Assembly (NCBI GenBank): GCA_003139735.1 | Contig: PLGA01000578.1 | Coordinates: 1 to 6,490 of the forward strand | Direction: 5' to 3' | DNA from: Bryobacterales bacterium | GTDB taxonomy: Bacteria; Acidobacteriota; Terriglobia; Bryobacterales; Bryobacteraceae | DNA: 6,490 nucleotides | Shown here: one piece after another, positions 1 to 5,547 of the stretch | How positions within the stretch are numbered: position 1 is the first letter of the stretch | Layout: every line of letters begins with the position of its first letter | The notes under the pieces: generated by a model | Told to the model about the DNA's origin: nothing | Database searches by the model: none | The model's input: the letters and a program-made list of their open reading frames with translations, nothing else | Translations under genes and position numbers: made by a program

Positions 1-281
1 CATTTTTGCCACGGGCTGCTAGACGACCGCACCTGCACGCGCCCACGTTCGCGGCGTCCCTGTTTACGGAGCGCGTCGATCATAGCGCGCCGCGCGACCG
101 TGACTGCAAGCGCCTCGGTGTTCGGACGAAGAGCAGATAGGGCCAAACAGCCCTCGGAAACGAGTTCGGAGCGTTCTATCAAGAATTTATGACCGGACAC
201 CGCAAGCAGTCCTGAACGCGACAGCGATCCAATAGCCCTGCGGCAAGCCGCCAAGTAATCAACGCACACTTCCTCTGCCAC
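1..281 (-). CDS. Unknown phage-operon protein, GTG start, 3' end off the left edge
   Basis: An open frame on the minus strand starts at GTG (281-279) and stays open to the window edge, giving 93 visible codons without a stop. A good ribosome-binding site, GAGGAG at 293-288, lies six bases before the GTG, which is why I choose this start. The visible protein is mixed and becomes basic and serine/arginine-rich near the edge. It has no signal peptide or membrane helix, and I do not recognise a family. It lies about 100 bp downstream of ssb on the same strand, so it is probably a further member of the early DNA-metabolism operon or the first gene after a regulatory spacer. The C-terminus is not in the window, so size and function remain open. 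Confidence 0.55.
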   Translation of the reverse strand, partial: MAEEVCVDYLAACRRAIGSLSRSGLLAVSGHKFLIERSELVSEGCLALSALRPNTEALAVTVARRAMIDALRKQGRRERGRVQVRSSSSPWQK

Positions 282-383
282 GTAATTCTCCTCTTAGGTT
301 TGAGTCTTATAAAGACTATCTATTCCCAGTCGGTTATCCGAGGGTGGGTTAACCGACACTCGGTTAACCTATCGGATATCCGT
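282..383. promoter_or_regulatory. Palindrome-rich spacer between ssb and the next gene
   Basis: About 100 bp of non-coding DNA hold four dyads. AGTCTT and AAGACT flank ATA at 303-317. TCGGTTATCCGA at 330-341 is an imperfect palindrome. A perfect 10-bp inverted repeat lies at 347-369. CGGATATCCG at 373-382 is a perfect palindrome. The elements share a CGGTTA/CGGATA core and recur about every 20 bp. No T-tract follows any of them on either strand, so an intrinsic terminator is not supported. An operator cluster for a phage regulator, or binding sites for a replication or partition protein, would fit better. This is inference, because no regulator gene is visible in the window. Confidence 0.5.
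347..369. repeat. Perfect 10-bp inverted repeat
   Basis: The arms GGTTAACCGA (347-356) and TCGGTTAACC (360-369) are exact reverse complements separated by CAC. Each arm also contains the self-complementary core GGTTAACC. This is the strongest dyad of the spacer downstream of ssb and looks like a site for a dimeric DNA-binding protein. Confidence 0.8.
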
Positions 384-812
384 TTAGAACGGAACGTCAT
401 CGTCATCGACGGCCGTCACGGGAGCGCCTTGGCTTGCCGGCGCGCGCGAAGGTTCCGTCGCAGCCTGCCGTCCGCCTTCGCCGTTACCGTTACCGCCGAG
501 GAGGATCACGTCATCGCAAACGACCTCGGTCACGTACCGCTTCTCGCCGTTCTTCTCGTACGACCTGGTTTGCAACCGGCCTTCGATGTAAACCTGCTTC
601 CCCTTCGTGAGGTAGTTCGCCACGTTCTCGGAGCGCCACGCGACCACGTTGTGCCAGTCGGTCTCCTCTTTCCACTCGTTGGTCTGCTTGTCCTTCCAAC
701 GGCGGGAGGTGGCGATACTGAACGTGGTACGCCCTACCCCGCCCGGCGTGAACTTCGTCTCGGCGTCCTTGCCGATGTGCCCGACCAGAATCACTTTATT
801 TACGCTTCGCAT
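384..812 (-). CDS. ssb: Single-stranded DNA-binding protein
   Basis: A 142-residue SSB that coats single-stranded DNA during replication and recombination. The N-terminal OB-fold covers about residues 1-107, with the family hallmarks VNKVILVGHIGKDAE near the start, the TDWHNVVAW segment at 51-59, and GKQVYIEGRLQTRSY at 71-85. A short glycine/alanine-rich linker follows (about 107-135), and the protein ends in the acidic tip DDDDVPF, which recruits partner proteins. I choose the ATG at 812 because the OB-fold begins there and AAGGAGAG (829-822) sits nine bases upstream. A longer start at 857 would add 15 residues unlike the family. The stop of the SprT-like gene lies five bases before this ATG, so the ribosome-binding site is inside that gene and translation is probably coupled. 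Length and domains are normal for a phage or bacterial SSB. Confidence 0.96.
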   Translation of the reverse strand: MRSVNKVILVGHIGKDAETKFTPGGVGRTTFSIATSRRWKDKQTNEWKEETDWHNVVAWRSENVANYLTKGKQVYIEGRLQTRSYEKNGEKRYVTEVVCDDVILLGGNGNGEGGRQAATEPSRAPASQGAPVTAVDDDDVPF

Positions 813-817
813 TCGGT

Positions 818-1396
818 TCAACTCTCCTTTGCCGCTTCCATCGGCTCTTGATTGCACGGGCAGATAGGCGCGCCGGCCTCATCGAGCCACTTGCGCGTCG
901 TGCGCGCCGTGTACCCGCATCCGGCGCAGACCACCTTCACCATGCGCGTGCTCTGTTTCTTCTTTCCGTCCGGGATCGAATCGAGCGCCGCGTGTGGGTA
1001 GTCTCCGGGCAAGAGGCCCGCGAGCTTTGCCTTCAGTTCCCCGCTGGCCGGCGTGCTCTTCCATGGCGCCGTGAAGCCGAGCTTCTTACCGCACGCCACA
1101 AACGCGCCCTTATGGCCGACCTCGGTTCCCACGGCCGCATGGATCATCTCGTGGAGCAGGGTCTCGGCCACCATTCCGCCGTCCCCTAACCATGGGCTGA
1201 TGAAAATCTCGGTCGCCTGGTCCGCGCTACACTTCGGGGACCAGCACTGCCCAATGGTCCGCTTCTTCGCCGCCAGCCCGCGCGCGCTCGGCCAACCAAC
1301 GCTTACCCGGACCCGATCCGGGACCGTCGTCCCAACCGCATCGAATAGCGGCCGGAGATTCTCGGCAAGTTGGTTAAGCCATTCCTCCCGCGTCAT
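818..1396 (-). CDS. SprT-like zinc metalloprotease
   Basis: A 192-residue protein of the SprT-like family (relatives of the bacterial SprT/YcgQ-neighbour proteins and eukaryotic SPRTN). The active site HEMIH is at residues 82-86 (HExxH, with catalytic E83), and GHKGAF at 94-99 supplies the third likely zinc ligand, H95. The C-terminal end carries a zinc-ribbon pattern, with C157/C160 and C179/C181. The start ATG at 1396 overlaps the stop of the methyltransferase gene as ATGA and has GGGAGG four bases upstream. SPRTN-type proteases digest proteins crosslinked to DNA. Whether phage versions do so is not established by this sequence. Its place between a cytosine methyltransferase and ssb supports a DNA-associated role. 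All motifs are intact, so the protein looks functional. Confidence 0.88.
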   Translation of the reverse strand: MTREEWLNQLAENLRPLFDAVGTTVPDRVRVSVGWPSARGLAAKKRTIGQCWSPKCSADQATEIFISPWLGDGGMVAETLLHEMIHAAVGTEVGHKGAFVACGKKLGFTAPWKSTPASGELKAKLAGLLPGDYPHAALDSIPDGKKKQSTRMVKVVCAGCGYTARTTRKWLDEAGAPICPCNQEPMEAAKES

Positions 1397-2649
1397 GCTG
1401 CCTCCCGCCGCGCGGCCGTCAGGCCGAACTGCGCACGTACCAGCGCCTCAGCCGGAGGCGGGGACACGGAGTTTCCGCACATGCGAACCTGCGCCGTCTT
1501 CGTAAGTTTCACGTCGGCGCCGGTTTGCGGGTCGCGCCCGTGCTCGATGATGTATTCGTCCGGGAATCCCTGCGCCCGAAACAACTCGCGCGGAGACAAC
1601 ATCCTCATCCCGATATCCACAATCTGGTAGTCGATGCCGTGGACGGTAACGATTCCCAAGCGGTGCTTCGTTGTGAGCGTCGGGGAGGGTTCCGTAAGTT
1701 TGGCGTTTTGGTCCGTGCTGTAGTAGCTCAACAAGAACGCGCGGACCTCGGCGATGTGCGTACCGCCCGCGCTCACGGTAGCCATCGGTTCGCTTACCGG
1801 CTGGCCGTCTCGGCACGTTCCCCGCAACTTGACCAATGAACTCGCCACCAGGGCGGACTTTCCGCCGCCCCCTGCCGTGGTTGTTCCGGTCGGTTCGCCG
1901 GCTGCGTTTCCCGCCGAGTTGCCGAACTGGCGATCAAGGAACGCCGCGCACAGGCCGAACCGCGGAGCGCCGGCAATCGCCGTGTCGAGTGGCTCGTCCA
2001 CGGCGTGCCCGATGCCGTTCTGGTTAAACCTGGTGATATGCACCGCGGCCAAAGCGTGAGAGCCACCCTTTGGATTAGCCGTCACCGTTCGCAGTGGTTC
2101 ATCTGCGGGTTGAACGGTTTCGCTCCCGTTGTAGTGGGCTATAGGAGCGATGAACGGAGTAACGAGCGCCTTCTCCCCCCGATGCGCGCCCGTAACCGTG
2201 CGGAACGGTTCTTCCAGTCCCTCGTTACGGTCGCCGCCCTGGTGGGTGAGGCTCTGCAAGAATGGCGTCACCAAGGCGGTGTCCGCCTTCGCTGTGATCG
2301 TGTGGTACGGGTCCTCTACCGAGCGCTCCGGGGATTGGCCCATCCGCCCGCCGAGGCCGGCGAGAAGCGGGGAGGCCAAGGCCCGGCCCTCGTACCGGGT
2401 GGCTGTGGTGAATGGCTCATCGATCCCGTACTCCCGGCGCCCGCCGCTATCGCCGTGATTGATGCTCACGATGAAGGGTTCCGCCGAATCGATGACGTAC
2501 CGTTTAACGCCGCGGCCAATTCGCCGCATCGTGGCATCCGCGAGCGGCCGGTTTACGCCGATGGCGCGCGCCTCCTCTTTGGTGAGGAAGATAGACGGGC
2601 AAGGCAGCGACCAGTCGATACAGTCCGCCGCAGTCCGGTACGGAGCCAA
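1393..2649 (-). CDS. Phage C5-cytosine DNA methyltransferase, C-terminal part; 5' half missing
   Basis: The C-terminal end matches phage-type DNA cytosine-C5 methyltransferases. RMLSPRELFRAQGFPDEYII (about 349-368) is the motif IX region and CGNSVSPP (391-398) is motif X. The segment RTAADCIDWSLPCPSIF near the start is normally mid-protein in this family. Missing are motif I (S-adenosylmethionine binding), motif IV with the catalytic Pro-Cys, and motifs VI and VIII. The only possible start at the 5' end is TTG at 2649, without a clear ribosome-binding site. The frame reads family-like for about ten more codons, then meets a TGA at 2697-2695. Beyond about 2680 the DNA belongs to a gene on the other strand, so this is a truncated gene, not a short natural variant. 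Residues 78-337 hold eight EP-repeats (separate entry). The stop overlaps the SprT-like start. A product from this frame alone could not methylate DNA. Confidence 0.85.
   Translation of the reverse strand: MAPYRTAADCIDWSLPCPSIFLTKEEARAIGVNRPLADATMRRIGRGVKRYVIDSAEPFIVSINHGDSGGRREYGIDEPFTTATRYEGRALASPLLAGLGGRMGQSPERSVEDPYHTITAKADTALVTPFLQSLTHQGGDRNEGLEEPFRTVTGAHRGEKALVTPFIAPIAHYNGSETVQPADEPLRTVTANPKGGSHALAAVHITRFNQNGIGHAVDEPLDTAIAGAPRFGLCAAFLDRQFGNSAGNAAGEPTGTTTAGGGGKSALVASSLVKLRGTCRDGQPVSEPMATVSAGGTHIAEVRAFLLSYYSTDQNAKLTEPSPTLTTKHRLGIVTVHGIDYQIVDIGMRMLSPRELFRAQGFPDEYIIEHGRDPQTGADVKLTKTAQVRMCGNSVSPPPAEALVRAQFGLTAARREAA
1639..2418 (-). repeat. Eight ~34-residue EPxxTxT protein repeats within the methyltransferase
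   Basis: Eight degenerate protein repeats occupy residues 78-337 of the methyltransferase frame. The invariant proline falls at 79, 114, 148, 185, 220, 253, 288 and 321, so the period is 33-37 residues. A rough consensus is (E/D)P-x-x-T-x-(T/S)-A, four to seven variable residues, then A-L-V-x-P-F-L, followed by a variable stretch that is often asparagine/glycine-rich. At DNA level the repeats are strongly diverged. They occupy the place of the target-recognition region, between the catalytic half and motif IX. From memory, related phage methyltransferases carry similar repeats in varying number. Their function is not known to me. Confidence 0.8.
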
Positions 2650-2676
2650 GAAAAGGTTTCCCGTTGCGCCGTGCGT

Positions 2677-2988
2677 ATGGGGGGCGGCACTTCTTCAGGA
2701 GCCAGCGGAATTTACGGTGCTGGCGGTGCCGGAAATCTTGGGACCGCCAATGGGGGAACAGGCGGTGGAGGCGTTGAATACTACTTAGCCTCCACTTATT
2801 TCGGGGCCGGGGGCGGCGGGGGTGCAGGCGGTGCTTACTCCATTGGTGGGCCTGGGGGGGCGTATGCGGGTGGTGGCGGTGGGACCGGGGGTACCAGTCC
2901 CAGTATCTCAGGTGGCACTGGAGGAAGTGGCTTGATAGTGATTACATACACCACCGCAGCGGGCAGGACTCGTTTCCTGGTCTTTTAA
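2677..2988 (+). pseudogene. C-terminal fragment of a glycine-rich tail-fibre-like protein
   Basis: About 103 codons encode runs of Gly with Ala/Ser/Thr, such as GAGGGGGAGGAY, ending in GGSGLIVITYTT and a short tail before TAA (2986-2988). Glycine-rich segments closing with a V/I-rich strand of the type GSGVIVIxYT are common at the C-terminus of phage tail-fibre or tail-appendage proteins. The frame stays open leftwards to 2005, but there it is only the antisense of the methyltransferase gene, so the true gene begins upstream of a lost junction near 2680. An ATG at 2677 exists but lacks a convincing ribosome-binding site. It is probably a structural, host-contact module, cut off from its own N-terminal part. 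Confidence 0.6.
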
Positions 2989-2999
2989 CGCTGGCCGGG

Positions 3000-3089
3000 T
3001 TGCACTTCAGCAACCAACCGTGGCCCATTCCTGGGCAAGATCCAGACTTTGCACAGCAGGCGGCCCGGCAAATCCGGCGTCGCAAGTGA
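3000..3089 (+). CDS. Possible 29-residue ORF (TTG start)
   Basis: A short frame runs from TTG (3000-3002) to TGA (3087-3089) and encodes a polar peptide containing PWPIPGQDPDF and a basic end QIRRRK. The frame is also open further left, behind the glycine-rich gene, with no ATG or GTG start. Its only real support is the overlapping stop/start TGATG with the next small ORF. Ribosome-binding evidence is weak, and it could be chance. Confidence 0.2.
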   Translation: MHFSNQPWPIPGQDPDFAQQAARQIRRRK

Positions 3090-3208
3090 TGCCCATTAAG
3101 AGGGTGACTGACAACTTCGAAGTGGGGTTTGGGCTTGCCGGAGGGGAAGGCGTCGTCGCGGAGCTGGAGGTTGTGACCGGCGCAAAGCCTACCGCCTGGG
3201 TCGTCTGA
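3089..3208 (+). CDS. Possible 39-residue small protein
   Basis: ATG at 3089 shares its A with the TGA of the preceding small frame (TGATG), an arrangement typical of translational re-initiation in phage operons. The peptide begins MPIKRVTDNFEVGFGLAGG and ends at TGA 3206-3208. It is soluble, slightly hydrophobic and matches no family I know. A GTG at 3020 would lengthen it to 62 residues, but the added part looks non-coding. It lies between the tail-fibre-like fragment and the lysis genes, where phages often keep very small genes. Confidence 0.3.
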   Translation: MPIKRVTDNFEVGFGLAGGEGVVAELEVVTGAKPTAWVV

Positions 3209-3243
3209 TTTCGGCATCTGCGCTGAAAGAGGGACCCTTACAC

Positions 3244-3381
3244 ATGAAACGTCTCTCCATCCGCCACGGAGCAAGGCCCCCTGACCGTCAGAATCCGCCG
3301 TTCGTGCGGCGCGGCGATCTGGTCGACCCCAGGGCGTTCCCTAATTCCTGCACAGAGGTGAAGAATAATGCAAAGGCTTAA
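3244..3381 (+). pseudogene. Remnant of an M23 endolysin C-terminus (45-codon frame)
   Basis: ATG at 3244 opens a 45-codon frame that overlaps the start of the next gene by 14 bp. Its peptide has NPPFVRRGDLVDP, which parallels NPPFMRRADLQNP in the tail of the intact endolysin at 5065-5547. Just upstream in another frame the DNA reads TEQGPLTVR, against TAQGPLTDR in the intact copy. The same tail is therefore spread over two frames, and the corresponding stretch is 4 bp shorter, indicating a frameshift. AAAGAGGGA precedes the ATG by nine bases, so a mini-protein could still be made. I judge it more likely a decayed partial copy left by duplication or recombination. Confidence 0.55.
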
Positions 3382-3394
3382 GCTCGCGCTGTCG
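3266..3394 (+). repeat. Diverged direct repeat, copy A (partner at 5428-5560)
   Basis: This stretch covers the end of an endolysin tail, the shared ribosome-binding site GAGGTGA, and the first nine codons of the coiled-coil gene (MQRLKLALS, against MQRLSLAAS in copy B). The two copies lie about 2,165 bp apart. Identity judged by eye is roughly two thirds, so this is an old or inter-phage duplication, not a recent one. Confidence 0.65.
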
Positions 3395-4054
3395 TGCGCC
3401 CTCTTGGCGGCGCTGACCGGGGTGGCAATACAGGCCATCCTCCTGCTGCACGCCGCAACGGGGGCCGCCCGTGCGTTGCCCGCGGCGGTTTCTGCCGAGA
3501 TGCAGGCCACGCGCACGGCATTGGTGAGTGAGATCGATGCCACCCGGCTCGACCTCGCGGCCCAGGTGGAGGCCGCGCGGAAGGATCTCCTAGCCAAGGT
3601 GGACGGACAGGCGACCGCGCTCCAGGCGAATTCGTTCCAGCAGATCGCGGACATCCGCAGCGTTGTGGACCGCCGCCTGGGCGATACGCTGGCGCGGGCA
3701 GACACGGCGCTCGGGACTGTCGACGCGCTACGGAAGGACGTGGCGCCGGCGATCAGTGGCGCCGTTGCCCTCGAGTCGGACGCCAAAGACTCTTGGGACG
3801 ACGTGTATTGGGATGTAAAGGCGCTCGTCGAATCGGCGACGGTTGCCGCGCGCGGCGTCGCCGAAACCTCCGAGGCGGTCGGGAAGGCCGCACCCAAGTT
3901 GACGGAGTCGGCGGTCGGCATCGGCAAAAGCGCCGATGGGATCGCGACGGATATTCACCGGGCCACGACGGACTTCGTCAAGCCCAAGACGCTCGGGCAG
4001 AAGCTCCGGGCGTGGTTAGAGACCGCAGGTAAGATCGCGGCCCGGTTCATCTAG
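3368..4054 (+). CDS. Membrane-anchored coiled-coil protein of the lysis region
   Basis: A 228-residue protein with one N-terminal hydrophobic helix (about residues 6-28) that should act as a signal anchor. A long alanine-rich, charged, heptad-like helical region follows (about 35-190), and the C-terminal tail is basic and amphipathic (about 205-228). This resembles apolipoprotein-like or chemoreceptor-like rods in general character, but I recognise no family. GAGGTGA six bases upstream supports ATG 3368. It is followed 22 bp later by the exported protein and then by the holin and endolysin. A role at the envelope during lysis, analogous to a spanin spanning the periplasm, is possible but speculative. 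A second copy of its first codons follows the intact endolysin at 5534, so the ancestral order was endolysin then this gene. Confidence 0.75.
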   Translation: MQRLKLALSCALLAALTGVAIQAILLLHAATGAARALPAAVSAEMQATRTALVSEIDATRLDLAAQVEAARKDLLAKVDGQATALQANSFQQIADIRSVVDRRLGDTLARADTALGTVDALRKDVAPAISGAVALESDAKDSWDDVYWDVKALVESATVAARGVAETSEAVGKAAPKLTESAVGIGKSADGIATDIHRATTDFVKPKTLGQKLRAWLETAGKIAARFI

Positions 4055-4076
4055 CAAGTAATCGGAAAGGAAATCA

Positions 4077-4613
4077 ATGAAAACGATTGTAAGTATCGCT
4101 CTGCTTATGCTCCTGGCGCTTGCCGCTTGGGGCCAAACCGCAACGCCCGTGCAGGTGACGCTGTTCGCCGGCGGCGAATATAGTCCTTCCGGCTCGCCCA
4201 AAGCCGCAGCCACGTTGGGCGGCCTCTATCCCTTTAGCGCCACTACGTCTGGCGGGATGGTCGCGGATCTCTCCTTCAAGTCCGGCCGCCCGACCACCGT
4301 CATCAGCGGCATGATCGAGCAAGAGGCGGGGGCCGTCGGCCAGTATCCGGTCTACCTGCTGGCTCAAGTCGGGACGGCTTTCGCCGTTAGCAGCCCCACG
4401 GCGACCACCGAAGCCGGCTCGCTCGCAGGCCAGGTGGCGGCCAGTGCGGGAACCAACATCGGGTACAGTGCGGCCACTGGGGTGCGCACGGAAATTGCCC
4501 TGGGGAAGAACCTCTATCTGCGGCCCTCGGCGCGCATCATCAAAGGCTCGCTGAACAACACCGAGTTTGTCTTCGGCCTGGTGTTGGCCAGCAAGGTGAC
4601 GGTTTCGAAGTAG
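4077..4613 (+). CDS. Exported beta-rich protein, possibly outer-membrane
   Basis: A 178-residue protein. ATG 4077 is preceded by AAGGAAA at suitable spacing. Residues 1-20 form a classical signal peptide: a lysine, then the hydrophobic core IVSIALLMLLALAA, then a likely cleavage near AWG-QT. The mature part is rich in Gly, Ser, Thr and Ala with alternating hydrophobic residues. Its C-terminal part (about 125-175), with segments such as NLYLRPSARII and EFVFGLVLAS, resembles strands of a small outer-membrane beta-barrel. No family is recognised. Phages and prophages do encode outer-membrane proteins (lambda Lom and Bor are known examples), and the spot inside a lysis cluster fits a surface-modifying or envelope role. 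An adhesin-like or tail-associated protein is an alternative. Confidence 0.7.
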   Translation: MKTIVSIALLMLLALAAWGQTATPVQVTLFAGGEYSPSGSPKAAATLGGLYPFSATTSGGMVADLSFKSGRPTTVISGMIEQEAGAVGQYPVYLLAQVGTAFAVSSPTATTEAGSLAGQVAASAGTNIGYSAATGVRTEIALGKNLYLRPSARIIKGSLNNTEFVFGLVLASKVTVSK

Positions 4614-4615
4614 CC

Positions 4616-4640
4616 GGAGGGGGGCCGCAAGGCCCCCTCC
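4616..4640 (+). other. Strong GC hairpin with GNRA-type loop
   Basis: Starting two bases after the stop of the exported-protein gene, the left arm GGAGGGGGGCC (4616-4626) pairs with GGCCCCCTCC (4631-4640). This gives ten base pairs with one bulged G around a GCAA tetraloop. No T-run follows, so it is not a standard intrinsic terminator. It could protect the upstream mRNA end or partially attenuate transcription into the holin/endolysin pair. The holin ribosome-binding site begins 11 bases later and is outside the stem. Confidence 0.6.
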
Positions 4641-4666
4641 ACAGCGATCAAAGGAGCGAACAAGCG

Positions 4667-5068
4667 ATGAACCTCACCTTGAAACTCAATCTGACGACGC
4701 TCTATCAGGCGCTGCTATGGCTGGCGGGAATCTGCGGGTTCGCGCTGACCCAGGGCCTGGCGCCCCAGCAGTACCGCGCCTACGTGGCGATCCCGGTGGC
4801 CCTCGCCGCGGCGGCAGCCTCGCTGAAATTGCACCGAACTGCCGGGAAGACCAACCCCGACGGCACGGACGCTGCTTTACCCTACGCTCCCGACTTGGCG
4901 GCGCTGGTGGATGCGGCGCAGGCAGGCTATGAGGCCTACTGCACGCAGGCCGGCGGCCGGTCGCTGGCTACGGGTGCAGCCATTCCCGAGTGGCCCCAAC
5001 TCGCTCCCGCGATCCAGGTGGCCTGGCGCGCGGCGGCGGCCGGCGTGAAAGCGGCGGGGATGCGATGA
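4667..5068 (+). CDS. Holin-like small membrane protein
   Basis: A 133-residue protein with two predicted membrane helices (about 11-29 and 37-53) separated by a short polar turn, then a soluble C-terminal domain with the segment IPEWPQLAPAIQVAWRAAAA (about 106-125). AAGGAG at 4651-4656 lies ten bases before ATG 4667. The stop overlaps the ATG of the endolysin (ATGA), and a two-helix protein immediately before an endolysin is the standard phage holin position. Holins permeabilise the inner membrane so that the endolysin reaches the peptidoglycan. The soluble extension makes it longer than a minimal class II holin, so a phage inner-membrane protein of another role remains possible. Confidence 0.65.
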   Translation: MNLTLKLNLTTLYQALLWLAGICGFALTQGLAPQQYRAYVAIPVALAAAAASLKLHRTAGKTNPDGTDAALPYAPDLAALVDAAQAGYEAYCTQAGGRSLATGAAIPEWPQLAPAIQVAWRAAAAGVKAAGMR

Positions 5069-5547
5069 CGTTCCCGCTGCGCGAGCGGCCTGCGGCTTCC
5101 TACCACGAACCACCGCAGGCCTTCGGATCGCCGCGCGATGGCGGCGCGCGGTCGCACGCCGGATGCGACCTCTACGCGCCGGCGGGAATCGAGATCCTGG
5201 CCATCGAGGCGGGGACCGTCACGCGCGGCTGCTGCGCCTTCTATGACGTGGTCTTCGCGCTGGAAGTCACTTCGGCCTCCGGGCTGGTGATCCGCTACGG
5301 CGAGATCGCCGCCGCGGCGCCGGGAATCCGCCTCGGCAGCCAGGTCGTCGAGGGCCAGGTCATTGCGCACGTGGGCAAAATGGAGACCGTGGCGCAGGCG
5401 ATGCTGCACCTGGAGATGTTCGCCGGCACGGCGCAAGGCCCCCTAACCGACCGCGAGAACCCGCCCTTCATGCGGCGCGCGGATCTGCAGAATCCAACCG
5501 CGTTCCTCGATGCATGCCAGGAGGTGACAAGAGATGCAGCGTCTTAG
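5065..5547 (+). CDS. M23-family peptidoglycan endopeptidase (phage endolysin)
   Basis: A 160-residue protein of the LytM/M23 type that would cut peptide crosslinks in peptidoglycan. The zinc motif HAGCD at residues 31-35 gives ligands H31 and D35, RYGEI follows at 77-81, and MLHLEMF at 113-119 gives ligand H115. In classical M23 enzymes this last motif is HxH. Here the first position is Met113, as I recall also in related phage proteins. The tail contains GPLTDR and NPPFMRRADLQNPTAFLD (about 125-149), a conserved phage extension. I prefer ATG 5065, which overlaps the holin stop (ATGA); a start at 4990 would add non-homologous residues. There is no signal peptide, so export probably depends on the holin. 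A decayed copy of the tail lies at 3266-3367. Confidence 0.82.
   Translation: MTFPLRERPAASYHEPPQAFGSPRDGGARSHAGCDLYAPAGIEILAIEAGTVTRGCCAFYDVVFALEVTSASGLVIRYGEIAAAAPGIRLGSQVVEGQVIAHVGKMETVAQAMLHLEMFAGTAQGPLTDRENPPFMRRADLQNPTAFLDACQEVTRDAAS

Noticed and set aside
303..382. Intrinsic terminator for the ssb operon
   Set aside because: None of the hairpins is followed by a run of T on either strand, and the dyads are repeated and AT-mixed like protein sites.
1639..2418. Homology of the 34-residue repeats to TAL-effector DNA-binding repeats
   Set aside because: The period is similar by coincidence. The EPxxTxT-ALVxPF pattern has no resemblance to the TALE repeat sequence or its helical pattern.
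2590..2610. Pro-Cys in the LPCPSIF segment as the catalytic motif IV of the methyltransferase
   Set aside because: In this family the segment lies after the catalytic half. Motifs I, VI and VIII are not found around it, so it is not the active-site Pro-Cys.
2005..2988. A 327-codon plus-strand frame covering part of the methyltransferase and the glycine-rich region
   Set aside because: Its first two thirds are merely antisense to a clear methyltransferase reading frame. Only the part after about 2677 has protein-like character of its own.
3238..3927. A 229-codon Ser/Ala-rich minus-strand frame
   Set aside because: It is antisense to the 228-residue coiled-coil gene, which has a good ribosome-binding site, a membrane helix and plausible heptads. 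The minus frame has no recognisable motif.
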